A DNA stretch of 64,000 nucleotides from Ophioderma brevispina (lineage: Eukaryota; Echinodermata; Ophiuroidea; Amphilepidida; Ophiodermatidae), in assembly GCA_023653785.1 (NCBI GenBank), contig JAMKCH010079164.1, positions 1 through 64,000 on the forward strand, read 5' to 3'. Both the position numbers and the translations under genes were made by a program. This document shows, in pieces, positions 44,395-56,536 of this stretch. The notes beneath the pieces were generated by a model. The model did not search any database and was not told the origin of the DNA. It saw only the letters and a list, made by a program, of their open reading frames with translations. Numbering within the stretch: the stretch's first letter is position 1; every line of letters starts with the position of its first letter.

Positions 44395-44720
44395 AGATGC
44401 CCCTGGGATCTCTCAGTGGTATTGAGTCAAAGGTCACATACCATGGTCAAAGGTCATATAGATCAAGTTGTAAAATGGCTTGAAAACATCAAAAGGGCCT
44501 CATCAAATGAAAGTCCAATTACTCCAGAACGTTTTTGGTGGGTCCTAGATTGCCCCTTGGGAAAGCTATAAAACAAAGTTAATAAATGGCTGAAAAATCA
44601 TATTAGCTTAATTGAACAGTTGATGAACCAAGGGCAACCAAATGTTATGCCATTACATGCAACCTGGGAAACCTCATTAAGGTCAAGGGTCACTTTCAAA
44701 GGTCATCTGAGGTCAAGTGA
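44395..44720 (+). repeat. AGGTCA-rich repeat, unit 2
   Basis: Contains GGTCAAAGGTCA at about 44443 and four half-sites at 44680-44715: AGGTCAAGGGTCA (spacing 1) and AGGTCATCTGAGGTCA (spacing 4). Such spacings match nuclear-receptor DR1 and DR4 patterns; function is not shown. Confidence 0.5.
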
Positions 44721-44727
44721 AAAAAGT

Positions 44728-44915
44728 TAAGATGGTCAACCAAAATGGGGCACACTTTGCTTAACCCACATCCAAACCAAACATTTAGCTCTAAGATTTT
44801 GGCAAGGTAAGTGAGAGAAATAGTAGCTGCTTCTGGCACCAAAATTGGTACAACTTTGCGGTGAAATCTGGGTTTTCTGGGACGATGCATTAGCGATCAG
44901 GCCAGGGACCTTTAA
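44728..44915 (-). mobile_element. MITE family E, partial copy 4
   Basis: Counterpart of 38402-38598 in unit 2, ending GATCAGGCCAGGGACCTTTAA. Confidence 0.65.
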
Positions 44916-47580
44916 TATCCTGTACCCTAGTTTAAGAAAGGTTGTTAGCCGTTCCAGATGAAAACTGTACGGGAGGGGGCCAGCATTTTAGGCCACTTGT
45001 GGGGTATTTTGTGCACCAATTTCATTTCAGAGAAAAAAAAAATGAGCACTTACTGACAAAAAGCTATAAATAAATTGTATTGGGCACAGGTAGTCATGGA
45101 AAACAAACATACGCAAGTGAATGCAAGAAGGCCGTAAGTGCAATATCTGTAATGTGGCCATCTGTGTGCTGCCCGTATTAGGTAACTAAATTATCTTTAT
45201 TAACGACTGGCAACCGACACCTGGAGTCAAGCGGTCAGGGTCTTGAGCCCCAGTGGCGCTTTGATAATTTCAAGACCCATGACAAAAGACGCGGCAGTTA
45301 TATGTTTGACAGAAAATTCTGAACAAATGGCAGCTATTACACTGACGACCTTATATCGCATGATGATTACTTGTTCTGTCTTGCTACTATACTGAATATG
45401 CTTCATCGGTGAAAATCAAGTGATCAACTTACTGTAATTTTTAAAAGGGGACGTACTTAAATGGTTTGTAAAATTGTAAAAATCAAAATGATGTTTATCT
45501 TTTGGTGTCCAATTGGAAACAAGGTGTATATAGTAATTACTACCATGTAATGACTCTACCAGCGTTTAGGAATGAATGGGGATATTTCCATGGTGAATAA
45601 CTGTAATTGAAAGGATTGAAATAAAAAAAAACCTGACCAATGGTCTTAAATGGTTCTGTGTCGTTTGTGTTAGTGTAACTCTCATTTCAAGTGCATTGAA
45701 AAATCTGATCCATAGCAAATATGGCTAAATTAACTACTTTTTTGTGCCATAAAAAGTTTTATATACGAGTGAGTTGGTATCAAAAAGTGTTAAAGTACCC
45801 CAAGTGAAGGAAGCCGAAACATCATTGATGTGATCCTACGCTTATTTACATATTGGAGCTGTGCAAAGTTGCTTGCACAGAATTTAACTATATTAGTGAA
45901 TGTTCCACAGACACTATGGAGAGAGATGCTCATATGCAAAGATCCCAGAGTCCTTAGGAACAGTGGCCGGTTTGCCACGGAGGTTGGGGCAGGGATGGAA
46001 ACTTTGCCCAATTGTTTCCCCCCAGGTTTGTGTAATACTGTGCATCCTGCAAATGCCTCCATTCCATTCAGCAGGACGAGGGCATTCCTCACATGTTCAG
46101 AATGATCCTTCGGGATTGGATAACATGGTGTGTTAAAGAACAAGAGGTCAAGCTCCGACACTGTCCAATCTGACTGAGCAGCACTGTAAAGGTCGTAGAT
46201 TATAATCTGATTTGGATTTTTTTTTAATCCAAATCAATCCCTGTGTAAAGGTATTTGAAAATTGTTTGAATTTTAGACTTTTTCAGCATTTTCACAGTTT
46301 GTGATCAGTGGCTTGCCCACACCCTGAAGTTAAGGGCAGTGTCAACCCTGGGCTTTTGTTTTTACACGAATTTCTTGATTTGTGCACATTTTTAAACAGT
46401 CAAACGGTTGTTCGATAGTTACCAACAAGGTTATCCACTGCAGACTATCCTGAGCTGTATTTTTTGCCATTTAAAACAGCTATTGGCCATTTAAAGTACA
46501 CAAAAAACTGCTTGGTCTTCTAAACGGCGGGAATTGTAAGACCTTTCAAGCCGTCAGCGCAAGAAGCCATCGCGTCGCGCGGTGAATTTGCTGCGTAAAG
46601 AAGAAGCGAGGTTTTAATGTACTTTTGCGCACAAAAGCATCTTGGAAAACGAAAAAAAAATAATATTTGAAAATGTAAAACAAAGCGCATAATTTTCAAG
46701 GACCAGAAGACATTGATTTCTCTAATTTCTGGAGGTCGAGACAAAATATGTTTGATCCAATAAGTGCATAAAGAGGTATTTTCACACCTGCAACAACATA
46801 CTCAATTTTGAAGTTCAAAGATAAGTTATTGAGAAAGAGACAGCTTGAAATGGCGTGAAAGTAACTTTTTACTAAAACACGGATTTTCTCAATGTTCAAT
46901 TTTCGCAAAATTTGGCAAATTTTCAGACAAGATAACCCAAAAATACGAAGGTAAAAGGTAAGGTTAACTTTCCTACGATATGGCAACGGTCTTCTCTACG
47001 CCGGTTTTTAACTTTTTCATTTGATTTCTAACTAAAGATATTCTCCAATATATACGCAACTTGGGAAAAGAAAAGTAAAAATCACACTTTCTGGAATTGT
47101 CCGTATGATTTCGAAAAAGTAAAGCTTATTTTAAAAAAATGAAAAACCGTCACTAGACAAATTGGTCTTGTTTCTAAAAAAATACATAATAAATCATGAA
47201 AAATTCAAAATTGTTTTTGTTTCTGTCTGAAAACTTTGGGGCAAAATCGTGTTTTTTTAGTATTTTTATCAAAATAAGGAAAGTTTTAATTAATTGCGGC
47301 CATCATCGGGTTCACGTCCCAAATTTTCTTTCTAGAAATGTATTACTTTTTACATACAATAATTAAAATTGCAAAGTACAAACCAAAATAGATACTCGGA
47401 AAACTCAAGGTCACACTGCCCTTAGGGTGTAAACTGCATAGTGATGTATGCAGTATCAGCACGCCTTAATGGCAAAATGAGCTGTTAGGACCCCATTATG
47501 GCCGTGTGTGGGAATGAGTGAGAGCAAATTATGTGTGGTGTGAGAAAATGCGGGAAAATGGATCCACGGGGATGCACAAA
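44916..47580. other. Long non-coding part of unit 2
   Basis: Counterpart of 38599-41389. Open frames do not stay open in both copies, so I do not call a gene. Confidence 0.35.
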
Positions 47581-47599
47581 GATGAAGAGGTGACCCAGT

Positions 47600-48310
47600 T
47601 TGGCCAAGAGATTTTATGTGTGGACGATGCGATAAAGGTTGTGGACGGGATGTGGAACAGGCGGGAAAAGTGTGTTTGTGATGAGGTGGATCGGTGAGGG
47701 AGTTTAAACCTAATTGGGGACAGGGTTAGTGGGGGCGGGGGATGCGAGGTGGCCGTGACAGCTAGAGTGAGGAATGAGTGGGTGAAGTTTAGGAATGTGG
47801 GGGAGTTGTTGCAAGGCAAAAAATTCCTTTGTAAAATGAAAATGAAATGGTGGTAGAAGAGCTGCGGGTCAGTGCTGCTGTATGGGAGTGAGCCTGGTTG
47901 TCTGAGCAAAAATGAGATGGGGGATTTGAGGAGGACAGAAGAGAAGCAAATGATAGAAGGATGTGGGTTGGATAGGTTGATGGATAGGAAGTAGGCTGAG
48001 GACTTGATGCAGATGTTGTGGTTTGGAAGAAGCGATGGACCGTTTGGCGAAGGCGAATTAGTGTACGTGGTACGGGCACAGTGTGAGGAGGATGATGGGC
48101 CACGTTTAAATAAGGGATTTTGGTTGAGGTGGGAGGTTTGAGGAGAGGACATCAAAAGAAGACTAGGAAGAGAGAGCAGAGGAGGAGGGGAGTAAGAGGG
48201 TTGGTTGAGGTGGAGGATTCATTGAATCGGGTGAAGTGGAAGGCGGGGGGAAGGGCGGTTGCTGCGAGCTGATGAGGTGAATCTGGCATACCCGTTCACG
48301 GGGACAAATC
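47600..48310 (+). pseudogene. Non-LTR retrotransposon ORF2 C-terminal remnant, unit 2
   Basis: Better preserved than unit 1: VTARVRNEWVKFRNVGELLQ, then LLYGSEPGCLSKNEMG near 47880, with FTGTNRI at the end. Still frameshifted. The 208-codon antisense open frame over the same interval is an artefact of the codon bias of this ORF. Confidence 0.75.
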
Positions 48311-48405
48311 GGATTTAAAACTTGGTTACTTACAACTACTAAATCCTCAGGAAATCTGAGATGGCCTTTAATTTACACACAAATATATTTCAAAATTCTG
48401 AGTCA

Positions 48406-48780
48406 GCTTTAAAGACCCTATTAGTGATTTATCCTGACCGAGTCAAAAATATTTGAAATTGCAGGAATAGGTAAGAAGGGAGGACAAGTGCAGACAGAAT
48501 ATCATGGTGACATGTGCTACTAAAAAATAAACAAAGAGGAAGTAAAAACGGCAGTGATCATGATATGAATCCTCCCCCAAAAAAATTGAATTACGTGTTT
48601 GCAGTAAGTGTCGAAAGGACATTAATGACACAATAGTCAGATTTACTCTTATCGGGTTGCTGTCTAAGCACTTGCAGGGTATGTTGAGGATACCGATACG
48701 GTGACAGATATGCAAAAAATCGGATTTTTGATGATTTTTTTTTTTTCAAATTTTCTGATATAGCCCAAATCACTGAGGCA
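48406..48780 (+). mobile_element. MITE family D, copy 5
   Basis: Left end TTTAAAGACCCTATTAGTGA, right side CCCAAATCACTGAGGCAG. The centre AGTGTCGAAAGGACATTAA is a decayed form of the palindrome. Confidence 0.7.
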
Positions 48781-48984
48781 GAAACATTCATTCAGTGAGA
48801 GGCTACTCCAAAACTACTATGGTGAAGATGGACCATAAGTAGTGACTAACAGATGTGGTTAGAGCAAGATTTTGTTTGAAAATGAACGAAGGTTGCAAAC
48901 AGGGTTTGTATTCTGAATCATTTTAGCGGATATTATGGAGCAAGGTCCTGAAGACTTGTACAGTCAAGAGAGTCAAGTAGAACG

Positions 48985-49435
48985 TGCTTGACCATGGCCA
49001 ACTGCACTTCTTAAATGGCCAAAGCTTACCATTGTCAACCATAGGTTTGAGGAAATCGCACACAGTGCAACCTATGGTTGAACCCATGGGGTGTGTCGAA
49101 TCAATCCCATGATAACTGCAATGGGCCTATATACACTGACTAAAACACATGGTTCAGTACTTAGGGATGATAAAACGTGTTCCAAAAGTTTAAGAACCAC
49201 AAGACATTTCTAATCATGCAAAAAATTCCGTTAAGTACTATGATTTGAGAGCTAAAAAATGAGCATTAACTCAGGGTTCTGTGTAAGATAGGATTTTTAT
49301 GTGATCACATGACCTATTGAGGTGAATTCACAGTAACTGGTGCATTGTGGAGGGACTCAAAAACACCCTCTGGGTTTGACACATATGGTTGATAATGGTC
49401 AAGACCATGGTCAACCCATAGAGTTGGAGTAATAA
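48985..49435. mobile_element. Palindromic element K, unit 2
   Basis: GGGGTGTGTCGAATCAATCC near 49088 pairs with GGACTCAAAAACACCCTCTG near 49353. Counterpart of 42700-43170. Confidence 0.6.
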
Positions 49436-49739
49436 ATAGGGCTAGAGGTCGGAACATCCATATTGAATCGCGGAAGCTCACTGGGGGACGCTTGGATGTT
49501 TACCGCCCAAACCAAGTAACAAGTAAAACGTACGGCACGGTAAAAATGCACTTTTCATTGATTTCGCCGGGGGCCCCTCGAATATAAAATGATCCTTTTT
49601 AGATCAAGTAACATCATCCGACATGTGGTTTATGCAGAAGTTTATCATCGCATAGATCGGGCACGGATTTTTTTGCAGATTTCAAAATGGCTTCTAAAAT
49701 AGCATGGGCTATAACTGTTCGTAGTTTGGATGACGATTG

Positions 49740-49961
49740 TACGTAGTTCGCACAGTTGTAGTACACAGTTGTAATATGTATTTAGATGGAACTTTTACAT
49801 CGGTATAAGTGCGAAAACACCGTCGCCTCTCGTTCGTTTTATTGTTGGTAATCAGCGAAAAAATAAGCGTGTTCGTGCCCTTCTAAAAGAATATAACCGG
49901 AAAGGTCAGAGCCTGGGGTCAACCATGGTTAAAAATGACCATTGCATGGTCAAACTACAGC
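49740..49961. other. Spacer after the duplication
   Basis: Contains a GGGTCAACCATGGTTAA block similar to the outer part of element K. Nothing else recognised. Confidence 0.3.
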
Positions 49962-52640
49962 CTGTCTCAAAAAAAAAAAAATGGTACAATCAAAAACCGA
50001 TTTTTTTTTCAACATTATATCTCAATATAAGTAAGTGCGTTGCACATAACCATTAAGAGGAAAGACCAGGCTTTTCCAGTTTTTTTTGTTTCATCTCATT
50101 TGCTTGTTCAATGGGAGATAAATCCAGGTTACGAGGAACACAAAATCAGAGTGTGTCACTTTCTTGGTTGATGAACAAAACGGTGAAAGAATTAAGTTAA
50201 GCATAAGTTCACATTGAACAGATATGAAACTCTTTTAAAAGGGATTAACTTTCATGAAGAAGAAACTTCATAAAAGATACGAAAACAGACCGTATGGGGA
50301 AGGAAGTTGTTCCTCAGAAGTTCGGGCTTAGATAAAGTGAATAGCATGCGACATTACAGTAAATTGTTTATTTATTAAAAGAGGAACCATGAGCGTACAG
50401 CAATCTGGAGGAGAGAGTTTCTATGTTATTAAGGATCATGGAATGAATTCATACCAACACTTGATACTTTGCTTTCCAATTTTTAATTTTATTGACTTCA
50501 ACAATTAGTAAATACTCAAGATAAATGCAATATTTTTCAACCATTTCTTTGGATTCTGGAGTGTTTATTTTGTTGCAATTACAGTCCTTTCTGGCATGAT
50601 TTTGTAACAGATACCATTTGTATATAGTTCAAAGCGCCATTCCATTGACGTGCAATAAAGGTTTGTATTTTTAGTATTGAAAAGATATTTATAATGGACC
50701 TGAAATGTTGACTCTATTAAAACGGGCGTTACAACGAGTATTACTGGCCTATGTTTAATCTGTCGTGTTGATATTTATTCATCTATTGTTCCTATGTATT
50801 ACCAAATAAAAGGACTCCGGACGAGATAGCCAATAGTAAGTTAATCACTTCTGGGTTGTGTGGAAGTACCTCATTGAGGGCACTTCATGCCACGCAGTGT
50901 TTACAGTGGTTAACGCAGAGCTTACCCTATTAATATGATTATTTTATAAATTAATTTTGAGAAAAGTCCGTTCTTTTTTTTTTCAAATTATGAATTCTAT
51001 CTGACTTAGCTTCTATTCGTTGTGAACTTATTTGAAAATGTAAGGTTTGGATAAATTACTTGAGAAAAAAGAAAAGTTGTTTTAAAAAGTACAAATTATT
51101 TCTTACTTGTGATTATGGATTTTAGAAATTACTTGTACTTCGAGAAATGGAAACAAAATGTTTTTTAAAAAAGTATAAATGAATTGTCTTTTTGGACTCA
51201 TTATATTCTGGGATGTTTTGGAAATTACTTTGAGGAAATTACTTTGAAAATGGAAACAAAATATGTATTAAAAAGTACAAATCATTTTCTGTTTGTGATT
51301 ATCAGGCCTATCTGTGATTATGTGGGGAAAGTACTTTGAAAAATGGAAACAAAAAATTGCACTAAAAGTTAAATTATTCCTTACTTTGTGATTTTTTATA
51401 AACCGTATGAAACACCACCATTTAATCCTTTGAAAATGTGTGGCACTTCTACGCAAAAATCTTTATTGTCCGTCACATCTTGGAATGGAGTACAGTACCA
51501 CGAGGTAGGCGTATGGCTGCTCTCTGTATGACTTGGAGATTGAAGTGGTTTTGGAGCTTTTGAGTATAGCAGTCGCAATAGCGATATGAATGGCGGCGAA
51601 TGAGGTATCGGATGTATATACATGACAGATATAACGTGGGCAGTGTTCCTTCCACCGTTGGTTCCCGAGTCGGTTGGTCCCGGCAATAGTATTCAATGGC
51701 TTAATCGCCGGATTAACTACATGAGTGGTCTTGTGCCGCTGTCAATCAACTTCCGTTATCTTAGCCATTTTTACACTAAAATTAAATATATTTATTTATT
51801 TATGTTTTAACAGTGCTTGTATTAGAAACTCGTATTAATATAGGTTTGATTTAAACAAGTTTTACTTTAAAACACATATTCTTTTAAAATGTTTACTTCC
51901 GTATTGTAAGTTTAGTCTAATGAAAGTCACACTTTCATAGATTTTTTAATTAAAAAAGGAGAGTCACGATTGATTTTAAACAAAGTTTTTCTTTAAACAA
52001 GTATTCTTTAAAATGTTTGTAAATTTTACTTTTACTTCAGACCTTGCTTTTTAAAGTTTCTGAATATTAAAAAAGCATTGGCCTACATCGTATCTTAATT
52101 CACTTTCGTTTTTCACTTAGTTCAACCGGGACCCCAATCGGCGGGGCGGGACGCGTTAATGCCTGGACCAACCGGGCTAGACTTTTGATAACAATTGGGA
52201 ACAAGAGGAACAATAAAGGTGTTTGTAATTGCCGGGACCTACCGGTTAGGGACAATGCGGGCTAAAACCATTTAAAACTGACTTCCTTTGTGTGCTTTAA
52301 TTGTGTTTTTGTTTCTTTTGTCAAGTTTGCCAATATTTTGTTAGCTTCAGACAGCATGGCATAAACCTGCGCGCGAAACAAACTTCTTGACTATGCAAAA
52401 GTGCCACAAAATAGATTTTGCGTGCCTAGTAATTACTATTTTAAAATTCATATTACCAATTTTTTCCTGATTGTAATAAGAATGATAATGGGTATTTTTT
52501 AACGCGAGACATATCCACGTAAACGTGTGATCAAGGCGCTGTGCTGCTGCCATGAAGACGCTCAGCAAATCAGAGGAAACCATAATACAGAACAGATTTA
52601 TGCCAAGAAGCTCGTTTATTTTTTTTGTAGACAGGCTGTA
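49962..52640. mobile_element. Possible Tc1/mariner-like TIR element, 2.7 kb, non-autonomous
   Basis: TA-CAGCCTGTCTCAAAAAAA at 49962 is mirrored at 52620-52640, where the reverse strand reads TA-CAGCCTGTCTACAAAAAA. Both sides are flanked by TA. CAG-type ends next to TA are typical of Tc1/mariner elements. The interior has no transposase; it holds an AT-rich tandem repeat and, at 51460-51830, frames open on both strands that I cannot name. The two ends could instead belong to separate copies. Confidence 0.35.
51060..51375 (+). repeat. Tandem repeat, ~75-100 bp unit
   Basis: Four imperfect units carrying GAAAATGGAAACAAAATATG and TAAAAAGTACAAATCATTTC-like blocks, beginning near 51068, 51144, 51246 and 51338. 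Confidence 0.65.
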
Positions 52641-53707
52641 TAGGTTCAACTTATTTCCGCTTGCAAAAATGTGCCAATTCGGTGTATTTCAACATTTGTA
52701 AGACACCATATCCCCATATCATCTGATTTCCCCACAGGGTCTTGTATAGGTTGCACGCCACCAAATACACTGCCATGCATTTATGTACAAATGCCTGATT
52801 AAAAAGCAATTTTTCGCTTACAAAGCGACTCAGTTCTTGCTGACAAATCTAAAATTAGTTCCCAGGGGCACAAAAAATGAACCCCAAAGTTGCGTTTAAT
52901 ATTTTTTAACTTTTAAAGCAAATATTGCACATTTTTGAAGAGCGCCCACAATTTCAAAATTTGATAGTTTTACACAGTTATGTTGGTAATTGTGCTAGGA
53001 AAACTATACATGCGAAACCGAGAATGCTAAAAAATGGTATTTATCACAACTAAGCCATTGGTAATGAATGGGATCCCAGATTGGACGACGGCAAAGCTGG
53101 AAATGATTAAGTTTAGTCCGTGCCAATGATGAAATAGTGCCACCTCGAGAAAATAGCCTCTAACTTGACTGCCGAAATATTAAAAACCAATGGATGAGAG
53201 TAGACACGTTCATGTCGCTATTTCCCGGCTATTTCACATGGGGAAGGCCGTTTGCCAGCCAGCAGTTTGAATTATTATCGGGGTCCACGATAATAAGTAT
53301 TCAGTAAAAAATTCATTCGTTTTGACACATAGAAATTTTCGAGCTAAACCCTTACAGATAGTTACTAACAATTTCCAATCCAACAGTGTAAAAAAATCTC
53401 CAAATTTTGAAAAAATTGGGGGCGCCTTCAAAAAAATGTGGCTAATATTGCTTTGTTTAACTTAGACTTGACCCCCATTTTCTCTTTCTTAACACACAAT
53501 TCCAGCAAGAGGGTGCCCCCAAGACCAGAACATCGTGTAGGTGCGAATCTGGAAGCACATAACAGGCAAAATAACGGCAACTTGTGCTTACCTGGAACCC
53601 AGCTTAGTGTAACCAATTAACTATTCAGTGGGGGGTTAAGTACTACGAATATGATGTAAGGCATGCTCTCTACATTACCAAGGGCTCAGTTTAGTAGTCT
53701 TGGGGAT
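52641..53707. other. Unassigned stretch
   Basis: No supported gene. Around 53440-53620 both strands have 60-codon frames but neither has a convincing splice pattern. Confidence 0.35.
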
Positions 53708-54094
53708 CCAGGAAAAATGACCCCCCCCATTTAGAGGGTGCGGAATTCCAGATTGTAGTCACTTTGATAGCTGGAATTCCAGAATTAAATGTCTAAAATG
53801 GGTGGGAATTCAGCCAATTTTATGGTAGCGAGGTGACGCAATTCCAGTGTTTTTATGATTTTCAGAGGAAAATTCCAGAAAAAAATCTATTTATTTTCAA
53901 CACCCCTATATACCATAATCATTGGGAATTCCATTGTTTTTTACATTGGTAGTCTAGAACTTTCCTGGAATTCGGCGGAAGGTAGTGTCTGGAATTAAAA
54001 GATGATAATGGAAGGATAGCAGGAATTCCAGATATTGTGAAAAAAAGTTTATGAGGGAAAGGGGGAAATTTTGGGGGGGGGGCATTTTTTCTGG
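53708..54094. mobile_element. Element with repeated GGAATTCC motifs
   Basis: CCAGGAAAAATGACCCCCCC at the left mirrors GGGGGGGCATTTTTTCTGG at the right. Between them about ten copies of (T)GGAATTCCA(G) or half of it occur, at 53743, 53772, 53800, 53840, 53870, 53922, 53966, 53990, 54022 and 54091. Confidence 0.6.
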
Positions 54095-54634
54095 AATAGC
54101 ATCAGTTGGATGGGGGCAACTAACCACGTCAGGGGGTGTATTGCACCATAACTGGTGTGAATGAAAGTTGTTGTGAACTGCGCCATGGGACTGTGCTTGT
54201 ATAGTGAAGTGTTCCTGATCATATTATTGACTTATTTTGTAAAGGTTATGTGTATAAAATCAATGTTCTGAAAGTTGGTTGCATCGTGATCAGCGTTTGG
54301 GGTTCAAACCTCGTTGCTGCCTCAAAATAGTAAATAAAAAAACCAATACTTTAACAGTAGTAAAAAGATAAACTTAAACATATCCGGAACGAATAGCTGC
54401 CATATGAGTGTTTACACGAAGCTTGTGGCCCTGGAACACAAGACGCAGATGGATAATGTTAATTTCAAAAATTTGGGTAGGTGGTGCTTTGATGTGTGGG
54501 TCAATCATGGGTGTTTGCATGGCCCCTATAAACTTCGTCCTTCTATGTTATTCATACCACAATTTTAAAAATCACGCTTTCAGGGGTGGGATACAGAAAA
54601 TTGTTGATTACATAGTTTTCATTAAGATTTCGTT
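54095..54634. other. Unassigned stretch with a weak tRNA-like motif
   Basis: At 54270-54330 GGTTGCATCGTGATCAGCGT and GGGTTCAAACC could be A- and B-box remnants of a small SINE. Nothing else recognised. Confidence 0.3.
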
Positions 54635-55000
54635 TTAAAGTCTGACTCATAGATTCGGAATGTATATTTTCGGTAGTAACTAAAAAATAGTCTCCAACTC
54701 GAATACTAATACTCACCTAAAATGCTCAATTCCAAAGGTTAGAGATGAATCGGATTGCCGGTGTCAGGGTGCAGAGTAACATTTTATGTACGTATAACAG
54801 CGCATAGGCTTACTGTATAACAAAATTTCGTGATCCGGAATTTTCAACAGAGTTGCGATTTTATATGAAAGGACTTCGATTTTGCTTAATATTCTACACA
54901 GTGATTATTATATGGACACGCATTATGCATATGCAAAAACACAATTGTTGTGAAACTTTGAGGGCGCTCTCCCAGGGAAAATCTCTGAGTCCGCCTTTAA
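54635..55000 (-). mobile_element. MITE family C, copy 5
   Basis: TTAA both sides, ends TTAAAGTCTGACTCATAG and CTCTGAGTCCGCCTTTAA, 366 bp. Central palindrome decayed to TTTCGTGATCCGGAATTTT. Confidence 0.85.
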
Positions 55001-56148
55001 CAAGACTTTACATGGTGAACCAACGAGGTCGTCTTAAATTTGGGATTCTTGGCCGCCACGCTGCCTTCACTCCGTGACTGGTCATGGCGCCCTCACTTGT
55101 TAAGCAGTGTGGCTTATCTGGGTGGTTATTCTCAAATTAATTGGGCGTCAGTTTTGAAGGGACTGGTGGTGGAAAACAATTCTGAATATAAAAGACATCA
55201 AAATGGGAGGGGGTGAGGTGGTGAGGAGGGGGGTGGTGTAACTTAAGGCCCGTCGAAGGGAAGTTTCCCGGGGGAGTTCCAGAGCGGGTGCATAATATTA
55301 TTTCTCTGAAAGTGAATAGGGGGATCGGTTCGAGTGGAGAATTATTCTGTAGAAAGTTCACTTTTCCCTTTTGGGGGAATGGTCCCCTTTGGAAAAAACT
55401 CGCCCCGCCCTCCTTAAAAAAAGTCACGGTTAGGGGGCCTGCCCCACACTGTAATTGCACGTAGGCCTTGTACGTGCACAGAATATGCCTATATTGATGT
55501 GCAACATTTTAATTGTAAGAAGAGGTTAATTTACAAAGTAAATCGGCCTTTAAACGGACTGTTTTCTATGAAAAGGGGTCCCGAATATTTTGGGGGTCAA
55601 AGAAGAAGAAATATGATTTTGGGATTCAAACTTCTCAAAAAAAGTTTGCAGAAATGGCTGTTGAATGAATAGCCTCAAAGCGCATTTTAGATTCAAATAT
55701 AACGGGCTCTGGCAGCACCCCATGAGACGTGGGGGGGGGGGGGGGTTCACGTCATTCGTGACGTGTAAAGCGAGGTGAAGATCACATTTCAGCTCGGTGT
55801 CACCCAAAGAATCTCTATTTGTTATATTTATACTGTCACACCAAAAAACAACATATTTTTAAACAATTTTGCAACTCTTCACCCAAAGACCCTTTGGGGC
55901 TAAACTAGTTATTATGGGGCAATTTGGCCGCACCTCACCAAAAAGACCCTTGTTCTATGTTCACCGAATTGCTCCTTGTTTGAAAGCGAAGCCTAATTTT
56001 ATACACCAAATTTATTCATTTCATACGTGAGTGACCACCCACCGGGAAGGGGGGGCGGGGGAGAGGAGGGTCTGATCGTGGGGCTCGCTCTGGGATCGTA
56101 GCTAGTTTAGTGCCCCTCACCTTGAACCGTTTTTCGCTTCGGAATAAA
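55001..56148. other. Unassigned stretch with G/C runs
   Basis: Includes a GC-rich patch at 55200-55440, a poly-G run at 55731-55745 next to a CACGTCATTCGTGACGTG palindrome (55748-55765), and a G-rich run near 56045. A 107-codon minus-strand frame at 55137-55460 translates these runs and has no support. Confidence 0.4.
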
Positions 56149-56275
56149 ATGACCAACGATTGGCCCTACATTGAACGAGTAAAAAAGTCTGATTGTGTTG
56201 CCTTAGTTTATTATACCGTATCAAAGTGTAAAAAGTGGGGTCAGTGGAAAAATTCACTGAGATCCTCACCAACTC
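56149..56275 (+). CDS. Weak coding candidate cut by a MITE
   Basis: ATG at 56149 with A at -3 opens a frame reading MTNDWPYIERVKKSDCVALV and a Lys/Trp-rich continuation, with varied synonymous codons. It runs to the left end of the MITE at 56276. Could be an exon or a broken gene; could be chance. No family recognised. Confidence 0.2.
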
Positions 56276-56447
56276 CCGGTGTAGAAGTAATTTTTTATAG
56301 TCGGCGTACTCATAGTCCGGCTACAACAGGAAGAATAGAGCATCAAGTCAGGTGACTCTTCCATTTCACGCTTTATTTCGTTATAGTCTATGGAGCCGGA
56401 ACGGGTTAGGGCTCCGCAGGACTATAGTCGGCTTTTTTTACACCGGC
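56276..56447. mobile_element. Small MITE, CCGGTGTA ends
   Basis: CCGGTGTAGAAGTAATTTTT and TATAGTCGGC on the left mirror GACTATAGTCGGC and TTTTTTTACACCGG on the right. Length 172 bp. Confidence 0.65.
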
Positions 56448-56515
56448 ATGAGATGGAAAACTTTGTGTGCAACAGGAGAAAAAAGGAGAAAAACAAAAAC
56501 AGAGCATGCACCAAG

Positions 56516-56536
56516 CCCTCTGGTGGCACCAGAGGG
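56516..56536. repeat. Perfect short hairpin
   Basis: CCCTCTGGTG-G-CACCAGAGGG, 10-bp arms around one base. No associated gene. Confidence 0.7.

Larger units (their letters stand above)
43486..49739 (+). repeat. 6.3 kb tandem duplication, unit 2
   Basis: Second copy of 37170-43485 with the same order of sub-elements. It ends near GTTCGTAGTTTGGATGACGA, matching the end of unit 1 at GTTCGTAGTTGCTATACGA. Confidence 0.85.

Noticed and set aside
47529..48155. 208-codon minus-strand open frame, the longest in the window
   Set aside because: Same reason as above, in the second duplication unit; Ser/Pro/His-rich nonsense composition.
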